A stretch of 64,000 nt of DNA from Neomegalonema sp. (lineage in GTDB: Bacteria > Pseudomonadota > Alphaproteobacteria > Rhodobacterales > Rhodobacteraceae): positions 62,001 through 126,000 of the forward strand of contig JALEFY010000034.1 of assembly GCA_022760435.1 (NCBI GenBank). The letters run 5' to 3'. This document shows, piece by piece, positions 39,652 through 48,490 of this stretch. How positions within the stretch are numbered: position 1 is the stretch's first letter; every line of letters begins with the position of its first letter. Below the pieces are notes generated by a model that did not search any database, had not been told where the DNA came from, and saw nothing but the letters and a program-made list of their open reading frames with translations. Position numbers and translations under genes: made by a program.

Positions 39652-40563
39652 TCAGGCACCAAGGTTGAAGACGCGCGACGGGTGCATCATACTGGCCTTG
39701 ACGACTCCGATTGCGACAGGCTCTCCCTCAAGGGAGGCCCAAACCGTGTCCCCATACCCGAGATCAACACCGATCGCTGGGATTGCTCGCCCCTGGCGGA
39801 GCTGCGCTGCCTGTCCCTCGTTGACGGCCAGAGCCGGGATGTCGTCCAGCCCGGTCGCTACCGAGATCAAGCAGTCTTGAGCCCCTTCCGTATCGCGCAA
39901 TTCGTCCAGTTTATCAAAGGAAATCGCATTTCGAAGATCAAACGGACCCGACCAGAGCCGGCGCAGGGCGCTGACATGGCCATGACAGCCGAGCCGCTCG
40001 CCCAGATCGCGGGCGACCGAGCGCACATAGCCGCCCTTGCCGCAGATCATCTCGAACACCGCTTCATCCGGGTTGGGGGTCTCGATGAGGCTCAGCGCCT
40101 CGATCCAGATCGGCCGCGCTGCCAGCTCGGGGGCGGCGCCATCGCGCGCGAGATCATAGGCGCGCTCGCCATCCACCTTCACCGCGGAGAATTGCGGCGG
40201 GCGTTGCATCACCTCGCCCTGAAACTCGGGGAGCAGCGCCTCGATCGCCGTGCGGCCGGGCCGCTGATCGGATCGCGCGATCACCTCTCCCTCGAGATCA
40301 TCGGTGCTGCGCGCCTCGCCCCAGGTAACCGTGAAACGGTAGCATTTGAGCGCGTCCATCACGTAAGGCACCGTCTTGGTCGCCTCACCGAACGCCACTG
40401 CCAGCACCCCGGTCGCGAGCGGATCGAGCGTTCCCGCATGCCCGGCCTTTTGTGCCTGCAAGGCCCAGCGCGCCTTGCTGACCACCTGGGTCGAGCCGAT
40501 GTCATAGGGTTTATCGACGATCAGCCAGCCATGGACCGGCCGACCCTTCTTGCGCCGCGCCAT
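39652..40563 (-). CDS. truB: tRNA pseudouridine55 synthase TruB
   Basis: 303 residues. The catalytic Asp is D47 in GHAGTLDPLATGVL; also HGWLIVDKPYDIGSTQVV, RPPQFSAVKVDGERAYDLAR and GGYVRSVARDLGERLG. It makes psi55 in the T loop of tRNAs. It follows rbfA after 15 bp. Confidence 0.97.
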   Translation of the reverse strand: MARRKKGRPVHGWLIVDKPYDIGSTQVVSKARWALQAQKAGHAGTLDPLATGVLAVAFGEATKTVPYVMDALKCYRFTVTWGEARSTDDLEGEVIARSDQRPGRTAIEALLPEFQGEVMQRPPQFSAVKVDGERAYDLARDGAAPELAARPIWIEALSLIETPNPDEAVFEMICGKGGYVRSVARDLGERLGCHGHVSALRRLWSGPFDLRNAISFDKLDELRDTEGAQDCLISVATGLDDIPALAVNEGQAAQLRQGRAIPAIGVDLGYGDTVWASLEGEPVAIGVVKASMMHPSRVFNLGA

Positions 40564-40578
40564 TTTCGCTTCCTCGGC

Positions 40579-41013
40579 CTATGCGTCGTCAGATTCGGTG
40601 GTGTCGGCGTCGTCATCGTGCCGAGCATCGATATCGCGGCGCACGCGCTCATCATCGAGCAGGCGGCGGGTGGTATCCATGCGATCGAAGCTCTCATCCA
40701 GCACGAAATGAAGTTGCGGCGAGAATTTCAGCGTCACCGCTCGCGTCACCAGATGCCGCAGCTCGCCCGCATTCTGGTTCAGCGCCTCAAGCGCCAGCTC
40801 GGCGTCACGCCCGCCCAGAGGGAGGACGAAAGCGGTCGCATGGCGCAGATCCGGGCTCATGCGCACCTCGGAGACAGTGATTGACATCCGCCCCAGCGCA
40901 GCATCGTGGATATCGCCGCGCATCAGCACATCCGAGAGCGCGCGGCGGACATTCTCACCGACCTTGAGTTGACGTTGCGAGGGGCCGGACAGGTTCGGTT
41001 CACGGCGGCTCAT
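40579..41013 (-). CDS. rbfA: 30S ribosome-binding factor A
   Basis: 144 residues. RbfA KH-like fold: VGENVRRALSDVLMRGDIHD, ITVSEVRMSPDLRHATAFVLPLGG, LRHLVTRAVTLKFSPQLHFVLDESFDRM; an acidic tail follows (DIDARHDDDADTTESDDA). It is a cold-shock and late 30S maturation factor. Its ATG overlaps by 4 bp the stop of the FkbM-type methyltransferase gene that separates it from infB. Confidence 0.96.
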   Translation of the reverse strand: MSRREPNLSGPSQRQLKVGENVRRALSDVLMRGDIHDAALGRMSITVSEVRMSPDLRHATAFVLPLGGRDAELALEALNQNAGELRHLVTRAVTLKFSPQLHFVLDESFDRMDTTRRLLDDERVRRDIDARHDDDADTTESDDA

Positions 41014-41759
41014 ATCATTCCTTTCAGCACGCTCGCCCGGTTCTCGGCGGCGAAATAGCTATCGCTCTCGATCCGCCCGATTTCCCGGTAGCCTACGTGG
41101 CTCATTCTCTCTTGCAGGGCTGGCAGCGCGTTGTTGAAGGCCTCGATCTGGAGGATGCAATCATGGGCGCGCAAGACATTCTGCATGCCTTCGATCACCA
41201 TCATTTCCGCGCCCTCGACATCGATCTTGATCGCCAAAGCGCGCCCCTGCGCCTCGTCTTTCAGCAGATCATCAAGCCGCCGGATCTGGATGGTCTCGGA
41301 TTGCCCGCCCTTGAACCGATCCATGATCGAGGCGCGGCCCGATGCTGCGGGCATGAGATTGATCTCGGCCTCGCCAGTCTGAGCCCCCAGCGCACAATGA
41401 TGCGCGCGGGCCTTGGCCGTGAGCCCGTTAAGCCAGAGATTGGCGACAAGGCGGGCATGGGTGGCCTTGACCGGCTCAAATGCGTCGATCCCCTGCTCGA
41501 AATCATGCTCGAGGCCTAGCAGCACGCTGTAAAGCCCGGCATTGGCCCCGCAATCGATGAACCGTACCGGCTTTTCATGCGCGATCAGGGCGGAGAAGGC
41601 GGCGCGCTGGCGCGGCTCGGGCTCTTTGCCGCTCAAGAAATTGAGGTCATTGCCATCGGCCGGATCGAGCAGCCAGCGCGCGCCAAAGCGCTCGGCAACA
41701 CGCGGACGTGGCCAGAGGCGATGCCGCCTCTTGGCCAAACTGCGCATCAAACGCGACAT
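41010..41759 (-). CDS. FkbM-family SAM-dependent methyltransferase inserted between infB and rbfA
   Basis: 249 residues. Methyltransferase_21 motifs: RFIDCGANAGLYSVLLGL (SAM loop), IDAFEPVKATHARLVANLWLNG, LAIKIDVEGAEMMVIEGM (the diagnostic DVEGAE) and a C-terminal QIEAFN. FkbM enzymes O-methylate small molecules, glycans or lipids; the substrate cannot be told here. The N-terminus is strongly basic (RSLAKRRHRLWPRPRVAERFGARW). It is embedded in the translation operon, 17 bp after infB and overlapping rbfA by 4 bp, so it is co-expressed and coupled with ribosome maturation genes, although the family is usually found in glycan clusters. Confidence 0.88.
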   Translation of the reverse strand: MSRLMRSLAKRRHRLWPRPRVAERFGARWLLDPADGNDLNFLSGKEPEPRQRAAFSALIAHEKPVRFIDCGANAGLYSVLLGLEHDFEQGIDAFEPVKATHARLVANLWLNGLTAKARAHHCALGAQTGEAEINLMPAASGRASIMDRFKGGQSETIQIRRLDDLLKDEAQGRALAIKIDVEGAEMMVIEGMQNVLRAHDCILQIEAFNNALPALQERMSHVGYREIGRIESDSYFAAENRASVLKGMI

Positions 41760-41776
41760 CAGCTCCCCCCAGCCTC

Positions 41777-44359
41777 TTAGTCGAGCTTACGCTCGATCTC
41801 CTCGCGCTCGAAGATCTCGATAACGTCGTCTTCGCGGATGTCGTCGTAGTTCTCGAAGGCCATACCGCATTCCTGACCGGCGGGGACTTCCTTGACCTCA
41901 TCCTTGAAGCGCTTGAGCGTCTTCAGCGTGCCTTCATGGATCACCACATCGTCACGCAGCAAGCGCACACCGGCGGAGCGGCGGGCGACGCCTTCGGTGA
42001 CGACACAGCCGGCCACCTTGCCAACGCCCGAGACCTTGAACACCTGCTTGATCGACGCGTAGCCGATGAACTGCTCGCGCACCTCAGGGGTGAGCAAGCC
42101 CGAGGCGGCGGATTTGATGTCGTCGACCAGATCGTAAATGATCGAGTAATACCGGATCTCAATACCGCGCTGCTGAGCGGCGTCACGCGCCGGTGCATTC
42201 GCACGGACGTTGAAGCCGATGATCGGTGCACCGGAGGCTTCCGCGAGGGTCACATCCGACTCAGTGATCGCACCGACCCCTGAATGCAGGATGCGCACGC
42301 GCACTTCCTCGTTTCCGATCTTTTCCATCGCCTGGACAATCGCTTCGACCGACCCTTGCACATCGCCTTTGAGGACAATGGGCAGTTCCTTGACATCGGC
42401 ATCCTGCTTGGCCTGGGCCAGAAGCTGGTCGAGCGAGGTTTTCGTACCCGCGACAGCGCTATCCTTGGCCTTGCGTTGGCGATATTCCGAGATCTCGCGT
42501 GCCTTGGCCTCGTCGGCGACCACATTGAGCGTATCGCCGGCTTCGGGCGTGCCATTGAGGCCGAGAACTTCCACCGGCACCGAAGGACCGGCTTCATCGA
42601 CGCGATTGCCTTGATCATTGATCAGCGCACGCACCTTGCCCCATTGCTCGCCGACCACGAAGATATCCCCGACCCGCAGCGTACCGCGCTGGACCAGCAC
42701 GGTGGCGACCGGGCCACGGCCAACATCGAGCTTCGCTTCGATCACGGCGCCCTCTGCTGCCCGGTTGGGGTTGGCCTTGAGTTCGAGGATCTCAGCTTGC
42801 AGGGCGATATTCTCGAGGATCTGATCGAGACCCTGGCCGGTGATGGCCGAGCACTCGACATCGAGCACATCGCCGCCCATGCCTTCGACCTGCACATCAT
42901 GTTGCAGGAGCTCGACGCGCACCTTCTGCGCATCGGCTGCGGGTTTGTCGCATTTGTTGATCGCGACAATCATCGGGACCCCGGCTGCCTTGGCGTGGCT
43001 GATCGCCTCGATCGTCTGCGGCATCACCGAGTCATCGGCGGCGACGACAAGGATCACGATATCCGTCACCTGCGCGCCGCGCGAGCGCATCGAGGTAAAG
43101 GCAGCGTGGCCCGGCGTGTCGAGGAAGCTGACGATATTGCCGTCAGCAGTGGTCACCTGATAGGCGCCGATATGCTGGGTAATCCCACCCGCCTCGCCAG
43201 AGACGACATCGGTCTTGCGCAGTGCATCGAGCAGCGACGTCTTGCCGTGATCGACATGGCCCATCACGGTAACAACCGGTGCGCGTGGGACCAGGTCTTC
43301 ATCATTGTCTTCGCTGACAACGATGGATTCCTCGACATCCGCCTCTGACACCCGGCTGACCCGGTGGCCGAATTCCGTCACCAGCAGTTCGGCGGTGTCC
43401 TGATCGATGGCGTCGTTCATGCGCACCATCATGCCCATTTTCATCAGGGACTTCACAACATCCGCAGCGCGCTCGGACATCCGCTGCGCGAGCTCCTGAA
43501 CGGTGATGACCTCGGGCACGATAACGTCACGATAGACCTTGGACGGTTTCTCGCTCGGGCCCCCCATCTTGCGCTTTTCACGCTGCTGACGGCGGCGCAT
43601 GGCGGCGAGCGAGCGTTGGCGCCCCTCTTCGCCATCGCTGGTCAGAGCCCGGTTGATGGTCAGTTTCGATGATCTGCGGCGCTCATCTCCAGCACGCTGG
43701 GCACCGGCGCCTTTCTTGGGCGGTTCCTGAACGCGGGCCTTGGGCGCAGGTGCGCGGCGCGCGTCATCACTGCTGTCGGACTTGGCGGCAGGTTTCGGAC
43801 GCGGGGCAGCTTTTTCCGCAGCCGCAGGAGCTGCCGGAGCTGCCCGTTCCGCAGCTTGTGCTTCCTTGGCCTCGGTGGCGGCGGCAGCGGCGGCCTCTTC
43901 GGATTCGCGGCGCTTGCGCTCTTCCTCTTCGAGCTTGCGCGCGGCGGCCTCTTCGACTTCGCGGCGCTTGCGCTCTTCCTCTTCGACCTTGCGACGCGCT
44001 TCTTCTTCTGCGCGACGCTTGCTTTCCTCGGCTTCACGCTTCTTGCGCTCGACCTCGGCGACCTTGGCCGCTTCAAGCGCCTTCAAGCGACGCTTGTATT
44101 CGTCCTCGGACACGCCCGCCGCTTTGGCTGCGCGTTTGATTTGATCAGACGAGGAAGATGCGCCCGCAGGCTTAGCGCTCTGTTCGGCGGGCTTGTTGAT
44201 CGTGCGGCGCTTGGTTTTGGTCTCGACCACAACCGCCTTGCCGCGTCCTCGGGGGAATTGTTGGCGCACCGAGCCCGACCCGGATCCGCCGCCAAGGCTC
44301 AAAGTCTTCGAGCCCCCGCCAGAACCACGCCGTCCGCCGCCTGTTTCCCGTTCACTCAT
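41777..44359 (-). CDS. infB: Translation initiation factor IF-2
   Basis: 860 residues from ATG 44359 ([11 protein letters not shown]); 49 further codons upstream are open but not IF2-like. The N-terminal IF2_N region and a long charged coiled coil of K/R/E repeats (about residues 85-165) are followed by an Ala/Pro/Lys linker. The G domain has GHVDHGKT at 367-374, DTPGHAAF and NKCDKP, then domains II to IV. It brings fMet-tRNA to the 30S subunit. The 168 bp before the gene hold no reading frame of note, only a small CCCGA/TCGGG hairpin at 44430-44445. Confidence 0.97.
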   Translation of the reverse strand: MSERETGGGRRGSGGGSKTLSLGGGSGSGSVRQQFPRGRGKAVVVETKTKRRTINKPAEQSAKPAGASSSSDQIKRAAKAAGVSEDEYKRRLKALEAAKVAEVERKKREAEESKRRAEEEARRKVEEEERKRREVEEAAARKLEEEERKRRESEEAAAAAATEAKEAQAAERAAPAAPAAAEKAAPRPKPAAKSDSSDDARRAPAPKARVQEPPKKGAGAQRAGDERRRSSKLTINRALTSDGEEGRQRSLAAMRRRQQREKRKMGGPSEKPSKVYRDVIVPEVITVQELAQRMSERAADVVKSLMKMGMMVRMNDAIDQDTAELLVTEFGHRVSRVSEADVEESIVVSEDNDEDLVPRAPVVTVMGHVDHGKTSLLDALRKTDVVSGEAGGITQHIGAYQVTTADGNIVSFLDTPGHAAFTSMRSRGAQVTDIVILVVAADDSVMPQTIEAISHAKAAGVPMIVAINKCDKPAADAQKVRVELLQHDVQVEGMGGDVLDVECSAITGQGLDQILENIALQAEILELKANPNRAAEGAVIEAKLDVGRGPVATVLVQRGTLRVGDIFVVGEQWGKVRALINDQGNRVDEAGPSVPVEVLGLNGTPEAGDTLNVVADEAKAREISEYRQRKAKDSAVAGTKTSLDQLLAQAKQDADVKELPIVLKGDVQGSVEAIVQAMEKIGNEEVRVRILHSGVGAITESDVTLAEASGAPIIGFNVRANAPARDAAQQRGIEIRYYSIIYDLVDDIKSAASGLLTPEVREQFIGYASIKQVFKVSGVGKVAGCVVTEGVARRSAGVRLLRDDVVIHEGTLKTLKRFKDEVKEVPAGQECGMAFENYDDIREDDVIEIFEREEIERKLD

Positions 44360-44527
44360 TCCGTCGCCTTCTCTTTGGTCGGTAGGTGCTAGAGTTGCAT
44401 TGTCCGACCCTTTTCCTGTTGCACGTCTACCCGAAGATGCTCGGGCGCATTGGTCTCTCTGGCTGGTTGATCGGCGCCGAAAAGATCCAGCACCTGCTCC
44501 TACCAACGCCCAGTGGGGCGAAAGCGG

Positions 44528-45160
44528 TCAATCCGCACTCGCCTGCGAGGCTTCGGTATCTCCTGGCCGCATTCCCTGAAGCTTCGCGCAAGCCCGGATC
44601 GCTCGATCTGCTGCGCCTCCATGGGTCAGGACCGCATGTATCACAGAATTGCGCCCAAAAGCCAAACCCAATTCTTCACTGGTCAGGCAGGAAAATTCAG
44701 GCACATCACCCGAATTGTTCCGAATCGCTGCGCGCATCTTGCGCTTGCCGCCATCGGCACCGTCCTGAGCCTGAATGAGGGCGGTGGCGTCGAAAGAAGC
44801 CTCCCGGCATTTCTCAGCGCCAGCAACGGCGCAACCAGCCTTCCTGCACAAGGAGATGGAGGCGATGGCCCGTTTTAGCAAGAGCGCCTCGATCAGCGCG
44901 ATGAAATCTTCGGGCAGCGCCACCTTAGCACGCGCCGCCCGACAGAATGCATTCTTGCTGATTGCCTTGTCGAGAACGGCTCGATCGGCGCTCAGCCAAA
45001 GACCGCGCCCCGGCAGTTTCTCCGCAAGATCCGGAACGACCAGTGCGTCCGGTCCGATCACGAACCGAATCAACCCCTCCTTCGGGCTGCTTTGTCCGGT
45101 GACGATACAGCGGCGCTCGCAGCCTTCGTCATCGGATTTGGTTCTGCCACCTCGGCTCAT
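44528..45160 (-). CDS. YlxR (DUF448) RNA-binding domain fused to an L7Ae-like domain
   Basis: 210 residues. The N-terminal DUF448/YlxR domain (RRCIVTGQSSPKEGLIRFVIGPD..PGRGLWLSADRAVLDKAISKNAFCRAAR) is followed by an L7Ae/L30e-like domain (LLLKRAIASISLCRKAGCAVAGAEKCREA..LIQAQDGADG). This two-domain form is usual in alphaproteobacteria, while other bacteria encode the parts separately. Position between nusA and infB suggests a role in transcription-translation or rRNA processing. ATG 45160 gives the family N-terminus; the frame is open further upstream into nusA. The nusA stop is 31 bp away. Confidence 0.88.
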   Translation of the reverse strand: MSRGGRTKSDDEGCERRCIVTGQSSPKEGLIRFVIGPDALVVPDLAEKLPGRGLWLSADRAVLDKAISKNAFCRAARAKVALPEDFIALIEALLLKRAIASISLCRKAGCAVAGAEKCREASFDATALIQAQDGADGGKRKMRAAIRNNSGDVPEFSCLTSEELGLAFGRNSVIHAVLTHGGAADRAIRACAKLQGMRPGDTEASQASAD

Positions 45161-45191
45161 GATCGGGCCATCTTCTATATGATCGGGCGCG

Positions 45192-46862
45192 TTATTGCGC
45201 CTCCGGATCGGTATCATCGCCACCAAACGCGTCCGTTTCTCCGTCCGGGTCCTCTCCGGCATCGCCTTCGGCGCTTTCGCTGTCGACCAGCGCCAGCAAC
45301 GCATCCGGATCGACCATCCCGACCGCGACACGCGCGGACATGATCAGGTTGCGCGCCTCGGCCAGATCGACATCGAAGGCTTCGAGAATACCGTTCTCTT
45401 TGACCCGCTTGCCATCGGGCCCTTCGGTCCACTCGCCCGACAATTCCCAATCGGCGCAGGTGGCGAATTCCTCGAGCGTCAGAATGCCGGCTCCGACCAG
45501 GGCACCGATCATCTGCGGGGAGAGCCCGGAGAACTCGATCAAGGCTTCTTCGGCACCCTTGGCGCGCGCGTCCTCCAGCGTGCGCTGGTTCATCTCTTCG
45601 ATGCTCTCGCGCGCACGGGCCTGAAGCTCTTCCGCCGTGGCTTCGTCGAAGCCCTCGATGACGGTCAGTTCTTCAGGTTCGACATAGGCCACCTCTTCGA
45701 GCGAGGCGAAGCCTTCGGAGACCAGCACTTGCGCCACCATCTCATCGACATTCAGCGCTTCCATGAAGGCGGCGGTGCGCTCGGCAAACTCGCGCTGGCG
45801 CCGTTCGGACTCATCGGCTTCAGTCATGATGTCGATGTCCCAGCCGGTGAGCTGGGATGCCAGGCGCACATTCTGGCCGCGCCGCCCAATCGCCTGGGAA
45901 AGCTGATCATCGGGCACAACGACCTCGATGCGCTTGGCGTCCTCATCCATCACCACCTTGGTGACTTCGGCCGGTTGCAGGGCGTTGACGATGAAGCTCG
46001 CCGCATCTTCCGACCAGGGAATGATGTCGATCTTCTCGCCGCCCAGTTCAGCAACCACGGCCTGCACCCGGCTGCCGCGCATACCCACACAGGCCCCGAC
46101 CGGGTCGATGCCATTGTCATAGGAGATCACGCCAATCTTGGCCCGGCTGCCCGGATCGCGCGCCACCGCCTTCACCTCGATAACGCCGTCATAGATCTCC
46201 GGCACCTCCTGAGCGAAGAGCTTGGACATGAACTCGGGAGCGGTACGCGACAGGAAAACCTGCGGGCCGCGCAATTCCGAGCGTACTTCCTTGATCAACG
46301 CCCGTACCCGGTCATTGGCCTGGAAGCTTTCGCGCGGGATCAACTGGTCCCGGCGCAGCATCCCCTCGCCTCGGCCGATATCGAGGATGACATTGCCATA
46401 CTCGACCCGTTTAACCGGCACGTTGACGATCTCGCCGACGCGATCCTTGAATTCTTCATACTGCTTGAGCCGCTCGGCCTCGCGCACCTTTTGCAAGATC
46501 ACCTGCTTGGCGGTCTGAGCAGCGATGCGGCCGAAATCCATCGGCGGCAGTTCCTCGGTGACAAAACCGCCGATTTCGCCGTCATAATCATACCGGCTCT
46601 TGGCGTCTTGCGGCGTGATCTGGGTGAAGTGATTCTCGACTTCCTCCACAACCTCGCGCACACGCGACATATGGGTCTCACCGGTCTTGCGATCGATCCG
46701 GGCGCGGATGTCATATTCCGAGCCATAACGCGAGCGCGCAGCTTTCTGCATCGCCTCTTCCATGGCTTCCACGACGATATCGCGATCGATCATTTTCTCG
46801 CGCGCGACCGCGTCGGCGATCTGCAACAGCTCGAGCTTGTTCGCACTAATGGCGCCGGCCAT
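45192..46862 (-). CDS. nusA: Transcription termination/antitermination factor NusA
   Basis: 556 residues. N-terminal RNAP-binding domain (NKLELLQIADAVAREKMIDRDIVVEAMEEAMQ), S1 domain (VNVPVKRVEYGNVILDIGRGEGML), KH1/KH2 (DPVGACVGMRGSRVQAVVAELGGEKIDII; QAIGRRGQNVRLASQLTGWDIDI), C-terminal helix-hairpin-helix acidic repeats and a D/E-rich tail. ATG 46862 follows a perfect AAGGAGGAA. It overlaps rimP by 17 bp. It modulates pausing, termination and rRNA antitermination. Confidence 0.97.
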   Translation of the reverse strand: MAGAISANKLELLQIADAVAREKMIDRDIVVEAMEEAMQKAARSRYGSEYDIRARIDRKTGETHMSRVREVVEEVENHFTQITPQDAKSRYDYDGEIGGFVTEELPPMDFGRIAAQTAKQVILQKVREAERLKQYEEFKDRVGEIVNVPVKRVEYGNVILDIGRGEGMLRRDQLIPRESFQANDRVRALIKEVRSELRGPQVFLSRTAPEFMSKLFAQEVPEIYDGVIEVKAVARDPGSRAKIGVISYDNGIDPVGACVGMRGSRVQAVVAELGGEKIDIIPWSEDAASFIVNALQPAEVTKVVMDEDAKRIEVVVPDDQLSQAIGRRGQNVRLASQLTGWDIDIMTEADESERRQREFAERTAAFMEALNVDEMVAQVLVSEGFASLEEVAYVEPEELTVIEGFDEATAEELQARARESIEEMNQRTLEDARAKGAEEALIEFSGLSPQMIGALVGAGILTLEEFATCADWELSGEWTEGPDGKRVKENGILEAFDVDLAEARNLIMSARVAVGMVDPDALLALVDSESAEGDAGEDPDGETDAFGGDDTDPEAQ

Positions 46863-47559
46863 TGTTTCCTCCTTCGCTTTCATTGTCCTGATCTCTGGCG
46901 GTATCTTCGTTCCCGGAATCTTGGGATGCGTCGAACTCGGTCTCAACCGCATCGAAATTATCGAGATCCACTTCCTGCCCGTCCGCGGCCTTGCCTGCGG
47001 CGCCGCCACGCTTGAGGCTTTCTTCGATCAGCGCGTCGGTCATCACCAGACGGGCGTCGGAAAGCGCCTCGAGTGCGAGGGCGATCCGGGCGGAGGTCTC
47101 ACCCTCCTCATTGCGCGGGATGTCATATTCGATCACGACATGCGTGACCGGCCCGTCTTCGGTCTCGCTAGCCACCCCGACAATCTCGCCGCGCCAACGT
47201 TTGCGCCCATCGAGAAGCTCTCGGGTCTCCAGCTTGGCCTCGAACCCCTCATAGCGCTCGAAATCTTCGGCCCTTGTCAGCGGGCGATCGATGCCCGGCG
47301 AGGAGACCTCGAGCACATATTCGCCATCGATCGGGTCCTCGACATCAAGCACCGCGGAGACCGCATGCGAGAGCTCGGCGCAATCGTCGACATCCATGCT
47401 GCCATCATGCTTTTCCGCCATGATTTGCAGGGTCGGACGCTCGCCGCCCATGAGCCGGACACGCACGAGCCGAAAATTCATTGCCCGCACCGAGGGTTCG
47501 ATGATCCGGGTAATGCGTTCATCCATCGGGGTTTTTGCAATAAGCCCGATCAGGGCCAT
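46846..47559 (-). CDS. rimP: Ribosome maturation factor RimP
   Basis: 237 residues, longer than E. coli RimP (~150) because of an acidic C-terminal tail (about the last 70 residues), common in alphaproteobacteria. The core has FRLVRVRLMGGERPTLQIMAE, the conserved DVEDPIDGEYVLEVSSPGIDRPLTRAEDFERY and a C-terminal SH3-like domain. It is needed for 30S assembly. I start at ATG 47559 behind CAGGAG; MDERITRIIE at 47526 is an alternative. An intrinsic terminator lies in its leader. Confidence 0.95.
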   Translation of the reverse strand: MALIGLIAKTPMDERITRIIEPSVRAMNFRLVRVRLMGGERPTLQIMAEKHDGSMDVDDCAELSHAVSAVLDVEDPIDGEYVLEVSSPGIDRPLTRAEDFERYEGFEAKLETRELLDGRKRWRGEIVGVASETEDGPVTHVVIEYDIPRNEEGETSARIALALEALSDARLVMTDALIEESLKRGGAAGKAADGQEVDLDNFDAVETEFDASQDSGNEDTARDQDNESEGGNNGRRH

Positions 47560-47595
47560 AGGGCCAACTCCTGTGAGAGGTGAGGGTTGGAAAAC

Positions 47596-47620
47596 AAAAA
47601 AGCGGACCTCGCGGCCCGCT
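47596..47620 (-). terminator. Intrinsic terminator (possible attenuator) in the rimP-nusA leader
   Basis: On the minus strand AGCGGGCC (47620-47613), loop GCGA, GGTCCGCT (47608-47601), then a T-run to 47596. The stem is 8 bp with one G-U pair. It lies 36 bp before the rimP ATG and downstream of a candidate promoter, with no gene in between, so it would stop leader transcripts before rimP unless bypassed. Confidence 0.75.
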
Positions 47621-47670
47621 CTCATCGATTATGTCGGCTGATCCTGCATCAGATCAGCACCGCTGCATTG

Positions 47671-47699
47671 AACATAGGTCAAATGGGTCCGCCGCGCAA
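47671..47699 (-). promoter_or_regulatory. Candidate promoter of the rimP-nusA-infB operon
   Basis: On the minus strand TTGCGC (47699-47694), a 17-bp spacer, then TATGTT (47676-47671). Transcription would start near 47664, about 105 bp before the rimP start and ahead of the leader terminator. No tRNA gene was found in this leader, unlike the enterobacterial metY-rimP arrangement. Pattern only. Confidence 0.4.
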
Positions 47700-47733
47700 G
47701 CAATTGCTGGGTGCAGAGATTAAAATGCCCCGA

Positions 47734-48273
47734 TCAGCGCGGGCTTCGTTTCGCGAGAATGCGTTGAAGCGTGCGGCGATGCATGTTGAGGCGCCGTGCG
47801 GTTTCAGAGACATTGCGGTCGCACAGCTCGAACACCCGCTGAATATGCTCCCAACGAACCCGGTCGGCCGACATCGGGTTTTCTGGCGGGGGTGGCTTGT
47901 CATCGGCGCGCGACAGCAGCGCGTTGGTGATGTCATTCGCATCTGCGGGCTTGGCCAGATAATCGACCGCGCCGATCTTGACGGCCGCAACAGCAGTGGC
48001 GATGGCCCCATAGCCGGTCAGCACGATCACCCGCGAGCTCTCACGAGCATCGCGCAGCGCCTCGACAACCTCGAGCCCGTTCCCGTCCTCAAGGCGCAGA
48101 TCCACAACAGCAAAGGCAGGCGGTGCGCTTTTGGCGATGGTCCGCCCTTCGGTCACCGACTCGGCCAAAGTGACCTCGAAGCCGCGCTTTTCCATCGCTC
48201 GACCGAGCCGGATGCGAAAGGGCGCGTCATCATCGACGATCAACAATGTCTTGTCCGGACCGATATCATCCAT
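47734..48273 (-). CDS. ActR/PrrA/RegA-type response regulator
   Basis: 179 residues, the exact RegA/ActR size. The receiver domain has acidic D14-D15, phosphoacceptor D58 (AVVDLRLEDG), T86 and K108 (YLAKPAD). A short Pro-rich hinge (DKPPPPENP) is followed by the Fis-like HTH (RVFELCDRNVSETARRLNMHRRTLQRILAKR), the hallmark of this family. Such regulators control redox-dependent genes with a membrane sensor kinase (RegB/PrrB/ActS), usually encoded next door. No such kinase or senC gene is adjacent here. ATG 48273 is chosen because MDDIGPDKTLLIVDDD fits the family. Confidence 0.93.
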   Translation of the reverse strand: MDDIGPDKTLLIVDDDAPFRIRLGRAMEKRGFEVTLAESVTEGRTIAKSAPPAFAVVDLRLEDGNGLEVVEALRDARESSRVIVLTGYGAIATAVAAVKIGAVDYLAKPADANDITNALLSRADDKPPPPENPMSADRVRWEHIQRVFELCDRNVSETARRLNMHRRTLQRILAKRSPR

Positions 48274-48490
48274 TGACGTGCATCCTCCCAGAAATGCAGG
48301 TACCATTGACTGGGTACTCTCAGTTTCGTTCTTGCGTCGCCCGTTCAGGCCCGCCAGCGTGGCAGGATCGAATTCACAATCAGGCATTTTGCCCTGCGTT
48401 TACTCGACGCAGCATTCCATGACACTTTCAAATCAAATTATGCCGCGCAACGCGAGTGAAAAGCTGCGGCCTGTGGGTAGGGAGCGGATA

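Noticed and set aside
44360-44527. 49-codon upstream extension of infB as part of the protein
   Set aside because: The extension lacks IF2 similarity and the ATG at 44359 gives the normal MSE.. start with a nearby purine-rich site.
47560-47733. A tRNA gene (metY) before rimP as in enterobacteria
   Set aside because: No cloverleaf, no T-loop GTTCRA with matching acceptor stem; the structure present is a terminator hairpin.
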